Shown piece after piece: positions 6,216-12,713 of a stretch of 13,282 bases of DNA. The stretch lies in NCBI GenBank assembly GCA_016291475.1, contig JAEEXJ010000091.1:1-13282 (forward strand), given 5' to 3'. The DNA comes from Lachnospiraceae bacterium (GTDB lineage: Bacteria; Bacillota_A; Clostridia; Lachnospirales; Lachnospiraceae). A program made the translations under genes and the position numbers. The notes beneath the pieces are model-generated. The model was given only the letters and a program-made list of their open reading frames with translations, did not search any database and was not told the origin of the DNA. The first letter of the stretch is position 1. Every line of letters starts with the position of its first letter.

Positions 6216-7217
6216 ATGTTATTCGGAAAAAATCTTATTAAGAAGGTCACATCCGCTGTACTTGCCGCAATGACCGCAGGCGCACTTTTACTTACACCTG
6301 TTATTCCCGCTCAGGCCGTTGCCGGTATCAATGAACTTACCGGACTTCCTACTACGGCTCCGGAGCTTCAGCGTCCTATTGCAGTAATGATCGATAACGA
6401 CAAGATTGCATCCCCTCATTACGGTCTTTCCGAGGCGGACATCGTCTATGAGATGATCAACTCCACAAGAAATAACAGAGTTACCAGGCTCATGGCTATT
6501 TACAAGGACTATGCGAACATTCCCCGTATCGGAAATATTCGTTCCGCTCGTCCCACCAACATCATTTTGGCTAATGAGTATGATGCGGTTCTGGTTCATG
6601 ACGGAGGTCCCGTATATATCAATCCTTTTATCGCTCTTTACGGACTTCCCAGACTTTCCGGCGGATTCAGCAGAATTCCCAACGGAAAACCCAGCTGGTA
6701 TACCGAGTACTGTCTTGCGGGCGAAGCTTCCAGAAGAATGGTCGGCGCTGGCATTTCACCTTACTATCAGAATGTTGCCTGTGCCCAGAACAGATTCAAC
6801 TTTGGTGTAAACACTCTTCCTGCAGGAGTTCCCGCAGGAACCTGCAGCCTTCCTTTCCCTCACAACTCAACCTTCCTTAAGTACAACGCCGTAACCGCAA
6901 CTTATGACTGGTATGAGATCGGTGCTCCCGTTAAGGATGGCGATGATTTTGCACAGGTTACTTTCAAGAACGTTATTATCCAGTGTGCTCCCATTCAGGA
7001 GTATGACGGAAACGGATACATGATCTACGGTGTCATTGGAACAGGTGTGGGCTACTATCTCACCGGAGGCAAGGCTGTTGCCATTACCTGGGCTAAGGAT
7101 GCAGTCGGACATACCGTATATTTCAACACTGACGGATCCGTTCTTACCGTTAATCCCGGAAAAACCTACATCGGACTTATTCCCGCGGATTCATGGCAGC
7201 TCGTAACATTCTGCTGA
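6216..7217 (+). CDS. Secreted DUF3048 (YerB-like) protein
   Basis: A 333-residue exported protein. Residues 1-34 are a signal peptide: basic start (MLFGKNLIKK), a hydrophobic core and an AQA cleavage site. There is no lipobox cysteine, so unlike Bacillus YerB it should be released or wall-associated rather than lipid-anchored. The mature N-terminal half carries DUF3048 hallmarks: NELTGLPTTAPELQRPIAVMIDN, GLSEADIVYEM, RIGNIRSARPTNIILANEYDAVLVHDGG. The C-terminal half (about 215-333) matches the DUF3048 C-terminal domain: TYDWYEIG...FKNVIIQ, YGVIGTGVGYYLTGGKAVAITW, VNPGKTYIGLIP. The function of the family is not established. AGGAGG lies five bases before the ATG, and a strong terminator follows the stop. 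Codon use is notably biased toward what look like preferred codons, suggesting high expression. It lies between the YneA-like gene and lexA but has no clear SOS operator of its own. Confidence 0.88.
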   Translation: MLFGKNLIKKVTSAVLAAMTAGALLLTPVIPAQAVAGINELTGLPTTAPELQRPIAVMIDNDKIASPHYGLSEADIVYEMINSTRNNRVTRLMAIYKDYANIPRIGNIRSARPTNIILANEYDAVLVHDGGPVYINPFIALYGLPRLSGGFSRIPNGKPSWYTEYCLAGEASRRMVGAGISPYYQNVACAQNRFNFGVNTLPAGVPAGTCSLPFPHNSTFLKYNAVTATYDWYEIGAPVKDGDDFAQVTFKNVIIQCAPIQEYDGNGYMIYGVIGTGVGYYLTGGKAVAITWAKDAVGHTVYFNTDGSVLTVNPGKTYIGLIPADSWQLVTFC

Positions 7218-7235
7218 TTTAAAATCCAATATATT

Positions 7236-7266
7236 AAAGACCCGGATTTGATTCCGGGTCTTTTTT
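7236..7266 (+). terminator. Rho-independent terminator after the DUF3048 gene
   Basis: AAAGACCCGGA (7236-7246) and TCCGGGTCTTT (7253-7263) form an 11-bp GC-rich stem with a 6-base loop, running into TTTTTT (7261-7266). It separates the DUF3048 transcript from lexA. Confidence 0.95.
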
Positions 7267-7269
7267 ATT

Positions 7270-7283
7270 CGAAAATATGTTTG
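7270..7283. promoter_or_regulatory. lexA: LexA box overlapping the lexA -35 region
   Basis: CGAAAATATGTTTG matches CGAACRNRYGTTYG at 13 of 14 positions and overlaps the first bases of the lexA -35 (7281-7286). It supports autorepression of lexA. Confidence 0.7.
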
Positions 7284-7308
7284 CTTTTCAGAACAAATGT
7301 GCTATATT
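7281..7308 (+). promoter_or_regulatory. lexA: lexA promoter
   Basis: TTGCTT (7281-7286) and TATATT (7303-7308) are 16 bases apart, and TGC just before the -10 makes it an extended -10. The start would be near 7315, inside the downstream LexA box. A degenerate third box (7290-7303, AGAACAAATGTGCT, 11 of 14) fills the spacer. Confidence 0.7.
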
Positions 7309-7313
7309 TAATA

Positions 7314-7327
7314 CAAACAGATGTTTG
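7314..7327. promoter_or_regulatory. lexA: LexA box at the lexA transcription start
   Basis: CAAACAGATGTTTG matches the Gram-positive LexA consensus at 13 of 14 positions with perfect 6-base arms (CAAACA / TGTTTG). It covers the predicted lexA start site, 12 bases before the start codon, next to the ribosome binding site. Confidence 0.75.
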
Positions 7328-7339
7328 AAAGGAGTGCAC

Positions 7340-7960
7340 ATGCGCGATTTCAGCCAGCTAACCCCAAAACAGGAACAGATACTGGAGTATCTTAAGGAAA
7401 ATATACTTGCAAAGGGCTATCCTCCAACTGTCAGAGAGATCGGTGAGAAGGTTTCACTCAAGTCCACCTCTTCCGTCTTTTCACACCTCGAGGCACTCGA
7501 GCGCAAGGGTTATATCAAAAGAGACCCTTCCAAACCAAGAGCCATCGAAATCTGCGACGATTCCTTCCAGATGGTGAGAACCGAGATGACCAGCGTTCCG
7601 GTATACGGAAATGTGGCAGCCGGTCAGCCTCTTCTTGCAAATGACAATATCATTGAATACTTCCCTCTTCCCGCATCCGAGCTCACAAAGGGAAACACCT
7701 TTATGCTCAACGTCAAGGGAGATTCAATGATAAATGCCGGTATCTTCAGCGGCGACAGGATCATCGTCAGACAGCAAAGCACAGCAGAGAACGGCGAAAT
7801 GGTTGTTGCCCTTATTGATGATTCCGCAACCGTTAAGACTTATTACAAGGAAAAGGACCACATCCGTCTCCAGCCCGAGAATGACACCATGGATCCCATA
7901 ATCGTAGACAACTGCCAGATCCTTGGCAAAGTATACGGAGTTATCAGGATATTCAGATAA
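7340..7960 (+). CDS. lexA: LexA repressor (SOS response transcriptional repressor)
   Basis: A 206-residue LexA, the usual size. The winged helix-turn-helix covers about residues 1-70 (LTPKQEQILEYL, GYPPTVREIGEKVSLKSTSSVFSHLEALERKGYI). The C-terminal S24 peptidase fold has the A94-G95 cleavage site (NVAAGQP), catalytic S129 (GDSMINAGI) and K166 (ATVKTYY). RecA-stimulated self-cleavage should release the SOS genes. I chose the ATG at 7340 because GAAAGGAG lies just before it and the protein then starts at the normal LexA N-terminus (MRDFSQLTPKQ); the frame is open further upstream but that part covers the LexA box and promoter. Autoregulation is indicated by boxes at 7270-7283 and 7314-7327. 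Its last 8 bases overlap the 3' end of the convergent hydrolase gene, with no terminator between. Confidence 0.96.
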   Translation: MRDFSQLTPKQEQILEYLKENILAKGYPPTVREIGEKVSLKSTSSVFSHLEALERKGYIKRDPSKPRAIEICDDSFQMVRTEMTSVPVYGNVAAGQPLLANDNIIEYFPLPASELTKGNTFMLNVKGDSMINAGIFSGDRIIVRQQSTAENGEMVVALIDDSATVKTYYKEKDHIRLQPENDTMDPIIVDNCQILGKVYGVIRIFR

Positions 7961-8756
7961 TAAACTTAAATACTCGATCGTAGAAATCGGATGCCTCATC
8001 AAAAAGTCCGTGACCCAGGCCGCGGTATACATACAATTCGCTGTTTGCAATACCTTCTTTAAGTTCATATGCGGCTTTATTTCCAACGGTATTATCATCG
8101 TCTCCGGCTATTATAAGTGTCGGAGACGATATTTTATTTAACTCTTCTTTCACATCAAAACGGAGTATAGCTTCCGCATTTCTGATAAATCTGTCATAGC
8201 TCTTAGGCTTGGTAAATCTTATAAAGAACTTGTACATCTTTCCGTATTTATCAAGATACTTTCGGGTATATGTCTTTTCTGCGGTATCTGTCATCAGCTT
8301 TACATATTCGTCGCTTCTCACCATATCCAGCCATCCGGATACAACACTTCCCGCTGTTTCATTTGCATAAGGCGCTGTAACCGCAAGAACAAGCTTATTT
8401 ATGATCTCAGGGTGAAATATGGCAATGCACTGTGCGATCATTCCGCCTTGAGAAACGCCGCACAGATCAGCCTTGTCTATTCCAAGTTCCTTCATGGCAA
8501 ATACCTGATCATCAGCCATATCTTTAATGGAATAACCTTTAGGCATTTTATTTTTCCTGCTGAACATATATACAGTGTAGTCACGAAGATAATTTTTATA
8601 GGGACCGGAAAGCATAAACGCTTTACCTTTAACGGTAGCAAGACCGTCTGATAATCCGGGAAGTACTACAAGTTTTCTTTTGCCGGAGCCAAAGGAAGCA
8701 TAATACATTTCCGTATCTCCGATTTTGACACTTCCATTTATATATTTCTTACCCAT
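7953..8756 (-). CDS. Alpha/beta-hydrolase (second hydrolase of the TetR operon)
   Basis: A 267-residue soluble alpha/beta-hydrolase without a signal peptide. The nucleophile elbow is GVSQGG (S102), the acid is probably D221 in GDDDNTVG and the base H249 in GLGHG. The oxyanion-hole region is VLPGLSDG (31-38), not the HGGPG of the neighbouring hydrolase, so the two belong to different subfamilies. The cap region (about 130-205) is helical. Substrate is unknown; an esterase, lipase-like or peptidase role cannot be separated by sequence. GAGGG lies about six bases before the ATG. It is 18 bases after the first hydrolase gene on the same strand and so should be under TetR control. Its stop overlaps the lexA 3' end by 8 bases on the opposite strand. 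Confidence 0.87.
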   Translation of the reverse strand: MGKKYINGSVKIGDTEMYYASFGSGKRKLVVLPGLSDGLATVKGKAFMLSGPYKNYLRDYTVYMFSRKNKMPKGYSIKDMADDQVFAMKELGIDKADLCGVSQGGMIAQCIAIFHPEIINKLVLAVTAPYANETAGSVVSGWLDMVRSDEYVKLMTDTAEKTYTRKYLDKYGKMYKFFIRFTKPKSYDRFIRNAEAILRFDVKEELNKISSPTLIIAGDDDNTVGNKAAYELKEGIANSELYVYRGLGHGLFDEASDFYDRVFKFII

Positions 8757-8774
8757 AAATATCCCTCAAAAATA

Positions 8775-9884
8775 TCAATATCCGTTTTCCGAAACTATAC
8801 CGTGGATGATTTCCTTGAATTGTTCTGAATTCAGCATAGGTGCTCCGTGTCCGCCCTCAACTTCGAAATATTCTTTATATGGAGCATTTATGCGATCGAA
8901 ATAATTTCTGGTAACAGAAGTCATAACATTATAATCTTTATCACCCATGACAATATAAACCGGAACTTCATAATCGATTCGGTCAAGTATGGAAAATATT
9001 TCATAGGATCCGCTGCTTAATAAATAGTAATAACAATAAGATTCGTCCAGACTGTCAATATCCATCGGAGTCGATCTGAACAGATTATAGTAATCTTTCA
9101 ATGAATAGTAAGGATTGAAGAACATAGCAAGTCCGGTATTGAAATCGGCATCATACGAATCATAAAGCTCATATTTTTCATCGATTTTCACCTGCTCTAA
9201 TGTAGCGGCAATCTGCTCATCGTAAGTCAATGCATCATACTGGGACTGTTCGGTTAATATATTCTCGGCAATTGCATGCATCTGGGGATCGTCCTTGGTA
9301 ATCTCAAGAACCATTTCCTTATATGCTTTTTGTGTTTCCATGCCGTCAACGATAAGGCTCAGTGCATAGAGCCTGTCGTAATGCTCGGGATGATCGAGTA
9401 CAAGATTTGCACCGAATACAGCTCCCCAGGATACTCCCATAACGCTTATCTTCTCAACATCGAAATAATCCAGCAGAAATTCCGTCATCGCTTCTCCGTC
9501 ATCAAAAAGCTGCTCAAAGCTGACATGAGTTCCGGCTTGATCTTCGCTCCAGCTGAGTCCGCAGGCCCTTTGATCCCAGTAAACAACGGTATATATATCG
9601 CTTATTTTTCTGAGAACAGGATAACCTTCGTAACTAAGTGCGCCTCCGGGACCGCCGTGAAGAAACAATAAAACAGGATTATTTTTATCCTGACCGTAAA
9701 TATTGATCCACTGTTTTGAACCATTTATATCAACATACATTGATTCGTTGATACCGCCTTCCGGAGTTCTTGCAAGCACACGCTGACCTATAAATCTGAT
9801 TATCAGTGCCAGAATTATAAGGCTTGCAGCAATAATCAATGTCCATTTAAGAGCTTTCGTAAATATCTTCAAAAATGTCTTCAC
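8775..9884 (-). CDS. Membrane-anchored alpha/beta-hydrolase, proline iminopeptidase-like (S33)
   Basis: A 369-residue protein with one N-terminal transmembrane helix (about 13-32) and an alpha/beta-hydrolase domain. Motifs of the prolyl aminopeptidase family S33 are clear: HGGPGG (76-81, oxyanion hole), DQRACGLS (104-111, family DQRGxGxS with Gly to Ala-Cys), nucleophile GVSWGA (S152), acid D317 in GDKDYNV, and base H346 in EGGHGAP. The helix suggests the enzyme is tethered to the membrane with the catalytic domain probably outside. The start is GTG, overlapping the TetR stop as GTGA, with AAGGAG seven bases upstream, so translation is coupled to the repressor. It may cleave N-terminal proline or related peptides, but many such proteins act on other esters or amides. 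Confidence 0.88.
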   Translation of the reverse strand: MKTFLKIFTKALKWTLIIAASLIILALIIRFIGQRVLARTPEGGINESMYVDINGSKQWINIYGQDKNNPVLLFLHGGPGGALSYEGYPVLRKISDIYTVVYWDQRACGLSWSEDQAGTHVSFEQLFDDGEAMTEFLLDYFDVEKISVMGVSWGAVFGANLVLDHPEHYDRLYALSLIVDGMETQKAYKEMVLEITKDDPQMHAIAENILTEQSQYDALTYDEQIAATLEQVKIDEKYELYDSYDADFNTGLAMFFNPYYSLKDYYNLFRSTPMDIDSLDESYCYYYLLSSGSYEIFSILDRIDYEVPVYIVMGDKDYNVMTSVTRNYFDRINAPYKEYFEVEGGHGAPMLNSEQFKEIIHGIVSENGY

Positions 9885-10552
9885 TTCTTTACTCCTTTAA
9901 GCATAAGTATTATTGAATCAGCCAATATTGAAAAATGCAGTTTGGGATTTCCGTTTGTGAAACCGCTTGAAGATTCCTCGTCATCGGAAAGAGCGAACGA
10001 ATCTTCAATGCCGCCATAATAAGTAACAATGAACAGTATGATCTCTTCTACGGATCTGACCGGATGGAGTTTATTGGCCCCTATAACCTCGCTGAGATAA
10101 ACACTCAGGGAATTAATGGCACTCAAAAGGGGTGTTACACTCTCCTCACCGATCTTCTCGGATATCTGTTTTGCCCTTTCTGGTTCACTCATGGCAAATA
10201 CCGCACAATAAAGAGAGATCTTAACCACATCTTTTCCTACGCCGATCATATGATCAGCAAGCATGGAAAAAATCTCTCTGAGGGCATTTTCCCAGTCTTT
10301 TGTTCCATGCTTTTCGATTATCTTTTCAAGGTCATCAAAAGTATATGTACGGTTAATAGTGATAAGGAGATCTCTGATTATCTCATCAAGATCCTTGTAA
10401 TACTTATATATTGCCCCGTGTGAGTATCCTGTTTCAGCTATTACATCCTTCATTGTTACTGATGTAATCGGCTTCCTTACACATACCCTGTATGCCGCAT
10501 CCAGTATTTCTTTTCTCTTCTGTGCGTAATACGCTTCTGTTACTTTTGCCAT
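9881..10552 (-). CDS. TetR family transcriptional repressor
   Basis: A 223-residue TetR-type regulator. The N-terminal DNA-binding domain (about 10-55) has the typical RKEILDAAYRVCVRKPITSVTMKDVIAETGYSHGAIYKYYKDLDEI pattern, in which the recognition helix is around YSHGAIYKYY. The rest is helical and ligand-binding and matches no named subfamily I know. GGAGGTG lies nine bases before the ATG. It is first in a three-gene operon with two hydrolases; its stop overlaps the first hydrolase start by 4 bases. Two 13-bp palindromes lie over its own promoter, so it almost certainly represses itself and the hydrolases until a ligand binds. The ligand may be a substrate of the hydrolases, which is inference. 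Confidence 0.92.
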   Translation of the reverse strand: MAKVTEAYYAQKRKEILDAAYRVCVRKPITSVTMKDVIAETGYSHGAIYKYYKDLDEIIRDLLITINRTYTFDDLEKIIEKHGTKDWENALREIFSMLADHMIGVGKDVVKISLYCAVFAMSEPERAKQISEKIGEESVTPLLSAINSLSVYLSEVIGANKLHPVRSVEEIILFIVTYYGGIEDSFALSDDEESSSGFTNGNPKLHFSILADSIILMLKGVKK

Positions 10553-10576
10553 TTGGTGTGCACCTCCATTTTAAAA

Positions 10577-10605
10577 TGACACCGTGTCATTGTGACACAG
10601 TGTCA
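10577..10605. promoter_or_regulatory. Tandem TetR-type operators
   Basis: TGACACCGTGTCA (10577-10589) and TGACACAGTGTCA (10593-10605) are perfect 13-bp palindromes with centres 16 bp apart, separated by TTG. TTTTAAAA flanks both sides, so the whole region 10569-10613 is close to symmetrical. It overlaps the -10 and start site of the TetR operon. Two sites at this spacing suggest binding of two dimers. Confidence 0.88.
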
Positions 10606-10633
10606 TTTTAAAAACTATATCAGTATATGTCAA
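10605..10633 (-). promoter_or_regulatory. Promoter of the TetR-hydrolase operon
   Basis: On the minus strand TTGACA (10633-10628) is followed after exactly 17 bases by TAAAAT (10610-10605). Start would be near 10598, between the two palindromes. A near-consensus promoter covered by operators fits tight repression with strong induction. Confidence 0.82.
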
Positions 10634-10683
10634 TTAAAAAAATATAAATTGTCTATGCCCGATACAACGAAATATGTATTAAT

Positions 10684-10714
10684 CAAAAAAAGACCGGCAC
10701 ATAACGTGCCGGTC
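10684..10714 (-). terminator. Rho-independent terminator of the obgE-HAD operon
   Basis: GACCGGCAC and GTGCCGGTC form a perfect 9-bp stem (10692-10700 with 10706-10714) around a 5-base loop. On the minus strand it runs into seven T residues (10691-10685). It lies 33 bases after the HAD gene stop and insulates the TetR promoter region from that operon. Confidence 0.93.
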
Positions 10715-10747
10715 CTTGACGGATATAAAATCATATATATTTCAAAT

Positions 10748-11401
10748 TCAAATTACTGTGGGAACAACATTGATCAGTTCGGGAAAAGAATTAATAAAAG
10801 GCACTTTTGTATCAATCTTGCCGAAGCCGTATTTTGCATGGATAAACTCATATCCTGCTTTAACCGTGGCATCATAATCGCCCTGTATATCACCGACATA
10901 ACACGCATTGGTAAGTTCGTTACGGGTTGCAAGAAGCTTGATGTTCTCTGCCTTTTGCAAGAGATTATTACCATAGCATTCTATGTCTTCTATCAGATCA
11001 TTCTCACTACCGTATGGAATCTTGTAATGATTGAGAAAGCACTCAATATACCCCGCCTGACAATTGCTTACGATATAGTTATGATACCCCAAATCTTTAA
11101 GCTTTCTCCAGGTCTCAAATATATCATCATACAGAAGGCCGCCATGCTCGCGTAAATATTCTATCTCATAATTCTGACAGGAGTATCTGAGCGTATCACG
11201 TTCAGGTCCCTTTTCCGTAAAAGGAAACAGAATATCGGCTATGACATCCATGGTCTTACCCATGACATTCTTAATATCATCACGGGTTATTATCCTGTCG
11301 GTATATCCGGCTTCATGAACCTTGACTGTCCAAGATCTTGCAACGTTTTCGGACGAATCCCAGACGGTTCCGTCCATATCAAAAATAATCCCTTTTTTCA
11401 T
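10748..11401 (-). CDS. HAD family hydrolase (Gph/beta-phosphoglucomutase-like phosphatase)
   Basis: A 217-residue HAD phosphatase of subfamily I. Motif I is FDMDGTVWDS (D8 nucleophile, D10 acid/base), motif II is IVSNCQ (S112), motif III the lysine near K150 and motif IV VGDIQGDYDA (D171, D175). The helical cap between residues 15 and 90 resembles phosphoglycolate phosphatase Gph or pyrophosphatase PpaX. The substrate cannot be assigned; a housekeeping phosphatase for small phosphometabolites is likely. It is the last gene of the obgE operon, 43 bases after rsfS. No Shine-Dalgarno precedes the ATG, and a weak hairpin lies in the gap, so its expression may be partly uncoupled from rsfS. Confidence 0.9.
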   Translation of the reverse strand: MKKGIIFDMDGTVWDSSENVARSWTVKVHEAGYTDRIITRDDIKNVMGKTMDVIADILFPFTEKGPERDTLRYSCQNYEIEYLREHGGLLYDDIFETWRKLKDLGYHNYIVSNCQAGYIECFLNHYKIPYGSENDLIEDIECYGNNLLQKAENIKLLATRNELTNACYVGDIQGDYDATVKAGYEFIHAKYGFGKIDTKVPFINSFPELINVVPTVI

Positions 11402-11414
11402 AACACAAAAATAT

Positions 11415-11438
11415 CAGGAAGGGGCTGCTTGGTTCCTG
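11415..11438 (-). other. Weak hairpin between rsfS and the HAD gene
   Basis: On the minus strand CAGGAA (11438-11433) can pair with TTCCTG (11420-11415) across a 12-base loop, followed by ATATTTTTG. The stem is only 6 bp, so it could at most be a partial terminator, attenuator or processing site within the operon. Confidence 0.3.
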
Positions 11439-11444
11439 TAATCA

Positions 11445-11789
11445 TTAAACCTCTACTTTATCCGCATCGCTCCAGATTCTTTCGAGATCATACATGTCTC
11501 TGGAATCCTTATCAAAGATATGAACGACAAAATCATTGTAATCAATGAGTATCCAATTTGCGGTATCATATCCTTCGATACCTTTGTGCAGCAGACCGTT
11601 ACGTCCAAGTGCATCTTCCACACCGTCTGCAAGAGCCTGAATCTGAGAACGGTTGCTTCCCGAGCAGATGACAAAACAATCTGTCACATCAGAAACCTTG
11701 CTGAGATCAAGAACGGAAATATCGGTACCCTTCTTATCTTCAAGTGCATCAACTACGGTTTTAATCTCTTTAGTGATATTCTCGGTCAA
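11445..11789 (-). CDS. rsfS: Ribosome silencing factor RsfS
   Basis: A 114-residue RsfS/Iojap (DUF143) protein of the usual length. It binds ribosomal protein uL14 on the large subunit and blocks subunit joining when nutrients run out. Family features visible are LEDKKGTDISVLDLSKVSDVTDCFVICSGSNRSQIQALADGVEDAL, then GIEGYDTANWILIDYNDFVVHIF and the acidic-aromatic end MYDLERIW. The start codon is TTG, 3 bases after the yqeK stop, with GGGAGG nine bases upstream; no ATG in frame gives the conserved N-terminus. It is co-transcribed with yqeK as in most Firmicutes. Confidence 0.95.
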   Translation of the reverse strand: MTENITKEIKTVVDALEDKKGTDISVLDLSKVSDVTDCFVICSGSNRSQIQALADGVEDALGRNGLLHKGIEGYDTANWILIDYNDFVVHIFDKDSRDMYDLERIWSDADKVEV

Positions 11790-11792
11790 AAA

Positions 11793-12398
11793 CTAAATCC
11801 TCCCGTTTCGCAGATCATCGTTAACCTTGATCTGGTTCTTATAATATTCATGAGCGGCTATGGATGATGGTGCGGGTTCATATCCCTTGGAAGTAACATA
11901 ATCGCGAACACTTTCCATAATCCATAAAAGAGCCTGATCTATGTCTGTAAAGGCAGCTTTACGGACACGCTCCATTATCTTCAGTTCTTTTCTCGTAGGT
12001 TCTATAAAATCCGCGACATAGACTATCTTTTCAAGAAGACTCATATTGGGTCTTCCCACAGTGTGAAACCTGATGGCATTCAATATGTCGGGATCATCGA
12101 TATCATACTTATCATGAGCAATTATGGCACCGCATTTTGCGTGAAGAAGCGAGTGATTATCCAGCTCTTCCTTAAGAGGAGGCTGCCCTGCTTTCTCCAT
12201 GATCCTGATCTGCTCACTGTGGGGAATGCACTTTGCACAGTCGTGTAACAATCCTGCTATCCTTGCATTTGTAACATCACATCCATGTACAAAAGCAAGA
12301 CAGGCAGAGGTATACTCTACACCGAGCGAATGCTCAAATCTGCTCTGTTCAAGATCCTTCTCAAGTGTTTTCCTGTATTCGATGATATCCTTATTCAT
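11793..12398 (-). CDS. yqeK: YqeK, HD-domain bis(5'-nucleosyl)-tetraphosphatase (symmetrical)
   Basis: A 201-residue HD-domain protein. Members of the YqeK family hydrolyse Ap4A to two ADP using a di-iron centre. The metal ligands are visible in order: H23 (RFEHSLGV), H52-D53 (LLHDCAK), H86 (LLHAKCGA), H112 (IRFHTVGRP) and D130 (VADFIEPTR). The ADFIEP signature is specific to YqeK. Its ATG shares a base with the yhbY stop (TAATG), so translation is coupled. In most Firmicutes nadD lies directly before yqeK; here it is absent and yhbY takes that place. Confidence 0.95.
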   Translation of the reverse strand: MNKDIIEYRKTLEKDLEQSRFEHSLGVEYTSACLAFVHGCDVTNARIAGLLHDCAKCIPHSEQIRIMEKAGQPPLKEELDNHSLLHAKCGAIIAHDKYDIDDPDILNAIRFHTVGRPNMSLLEKIVYVADFIEPTRKELKIMERVRKAAFTDIDQALLWIMESVRDYVTSKGYEPAPSSIAAHEYYKNQIKVNDDLRNGRI

Positions 12399-12706
12399 TA
12401 TTTCTTATTAGCCTTGGGAAGCTCGATCTTAGGCTTGTCCTTATTGGGCTTATAAAGAACAATCTTACGTCCGATTACCTGAACAACAGTAGATCTTGTT
12501 CTTCCTGCGATGATCTCCGCAAGAGACTTAGCATCATCTTCACAATTCTTAAGAACAGAGATCTTGAGAAGCTCGTTCTTCGCAAAAAACTCATCAAGCG
12601 CTGCAATGGTCTCCGGAGTAACGGATGATTTGCCAAGATTAAACGCAGCATCAATATCCATTGCAAGGCCCTTCAAATATGCTCTTTGTTTACTGGTTAA
12701 TTCCAT
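12398..12706 (-). CDS. yhbY: YhbY, CRM-domain ribosome assembly RNA-binding protein
   Basis: A 102-residue protein with the full CRM domain seen in YhbY, which associates with pre-50S particles. It opens MELTSKQRAYLKGLAMDIDAAFNLGKSSVTPETIAALDEFFAKNELLKISVLKN. The GxxG-type loop of the domain is replaced by AGRTRST, followed by VVQVIGRKIVLYKPN, the typical end. A lysine-rich tail (KDKPKIELPKANKK) is probably RNA-contacting. AGGTGAG sits a few bases before the ATG and overlaps the obgE stop (gap 7 bases). Position between obgE and the YqeK/RsfS pair is the conserved one. Confidence 0.93.
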   Translation of the reverse strand: MELTSKQRAYLKGLAMDIDAAFNLGKSSVTPETIAALDEFFAKNELLKISVLKNCEDDAKSLAEIIAGRTRSTVVQVIGRKIVLYKPNKDKPKIELPKANKK

Positions 12707-12713
12707 ATCTCAC

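Noticed and set aside
7277..7339. Upstream extension of LexA to a start at 7277
   Set aside because: It would place 21 extra residues before the conserved N-terminus and would translate through the promoter and LexA boxes. GAAAGGAG lies directly before the ATG at 7340.
10577..10605. Tandem palindromes as a CRISPR remnant or terminator
   Set aside because: Only two units, with a 3-base gap and no spacers. They coincide with a promoter and the start of a TetR gene, so operators explain them better.
10592..11155. Open frame of 187 codons on the plus strand over the HAD gene
   Set aside because: It is antisense to a clear HAD protein, begins inside the TetR operator and reads through the terminator. 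The translation has no recognisable domain.
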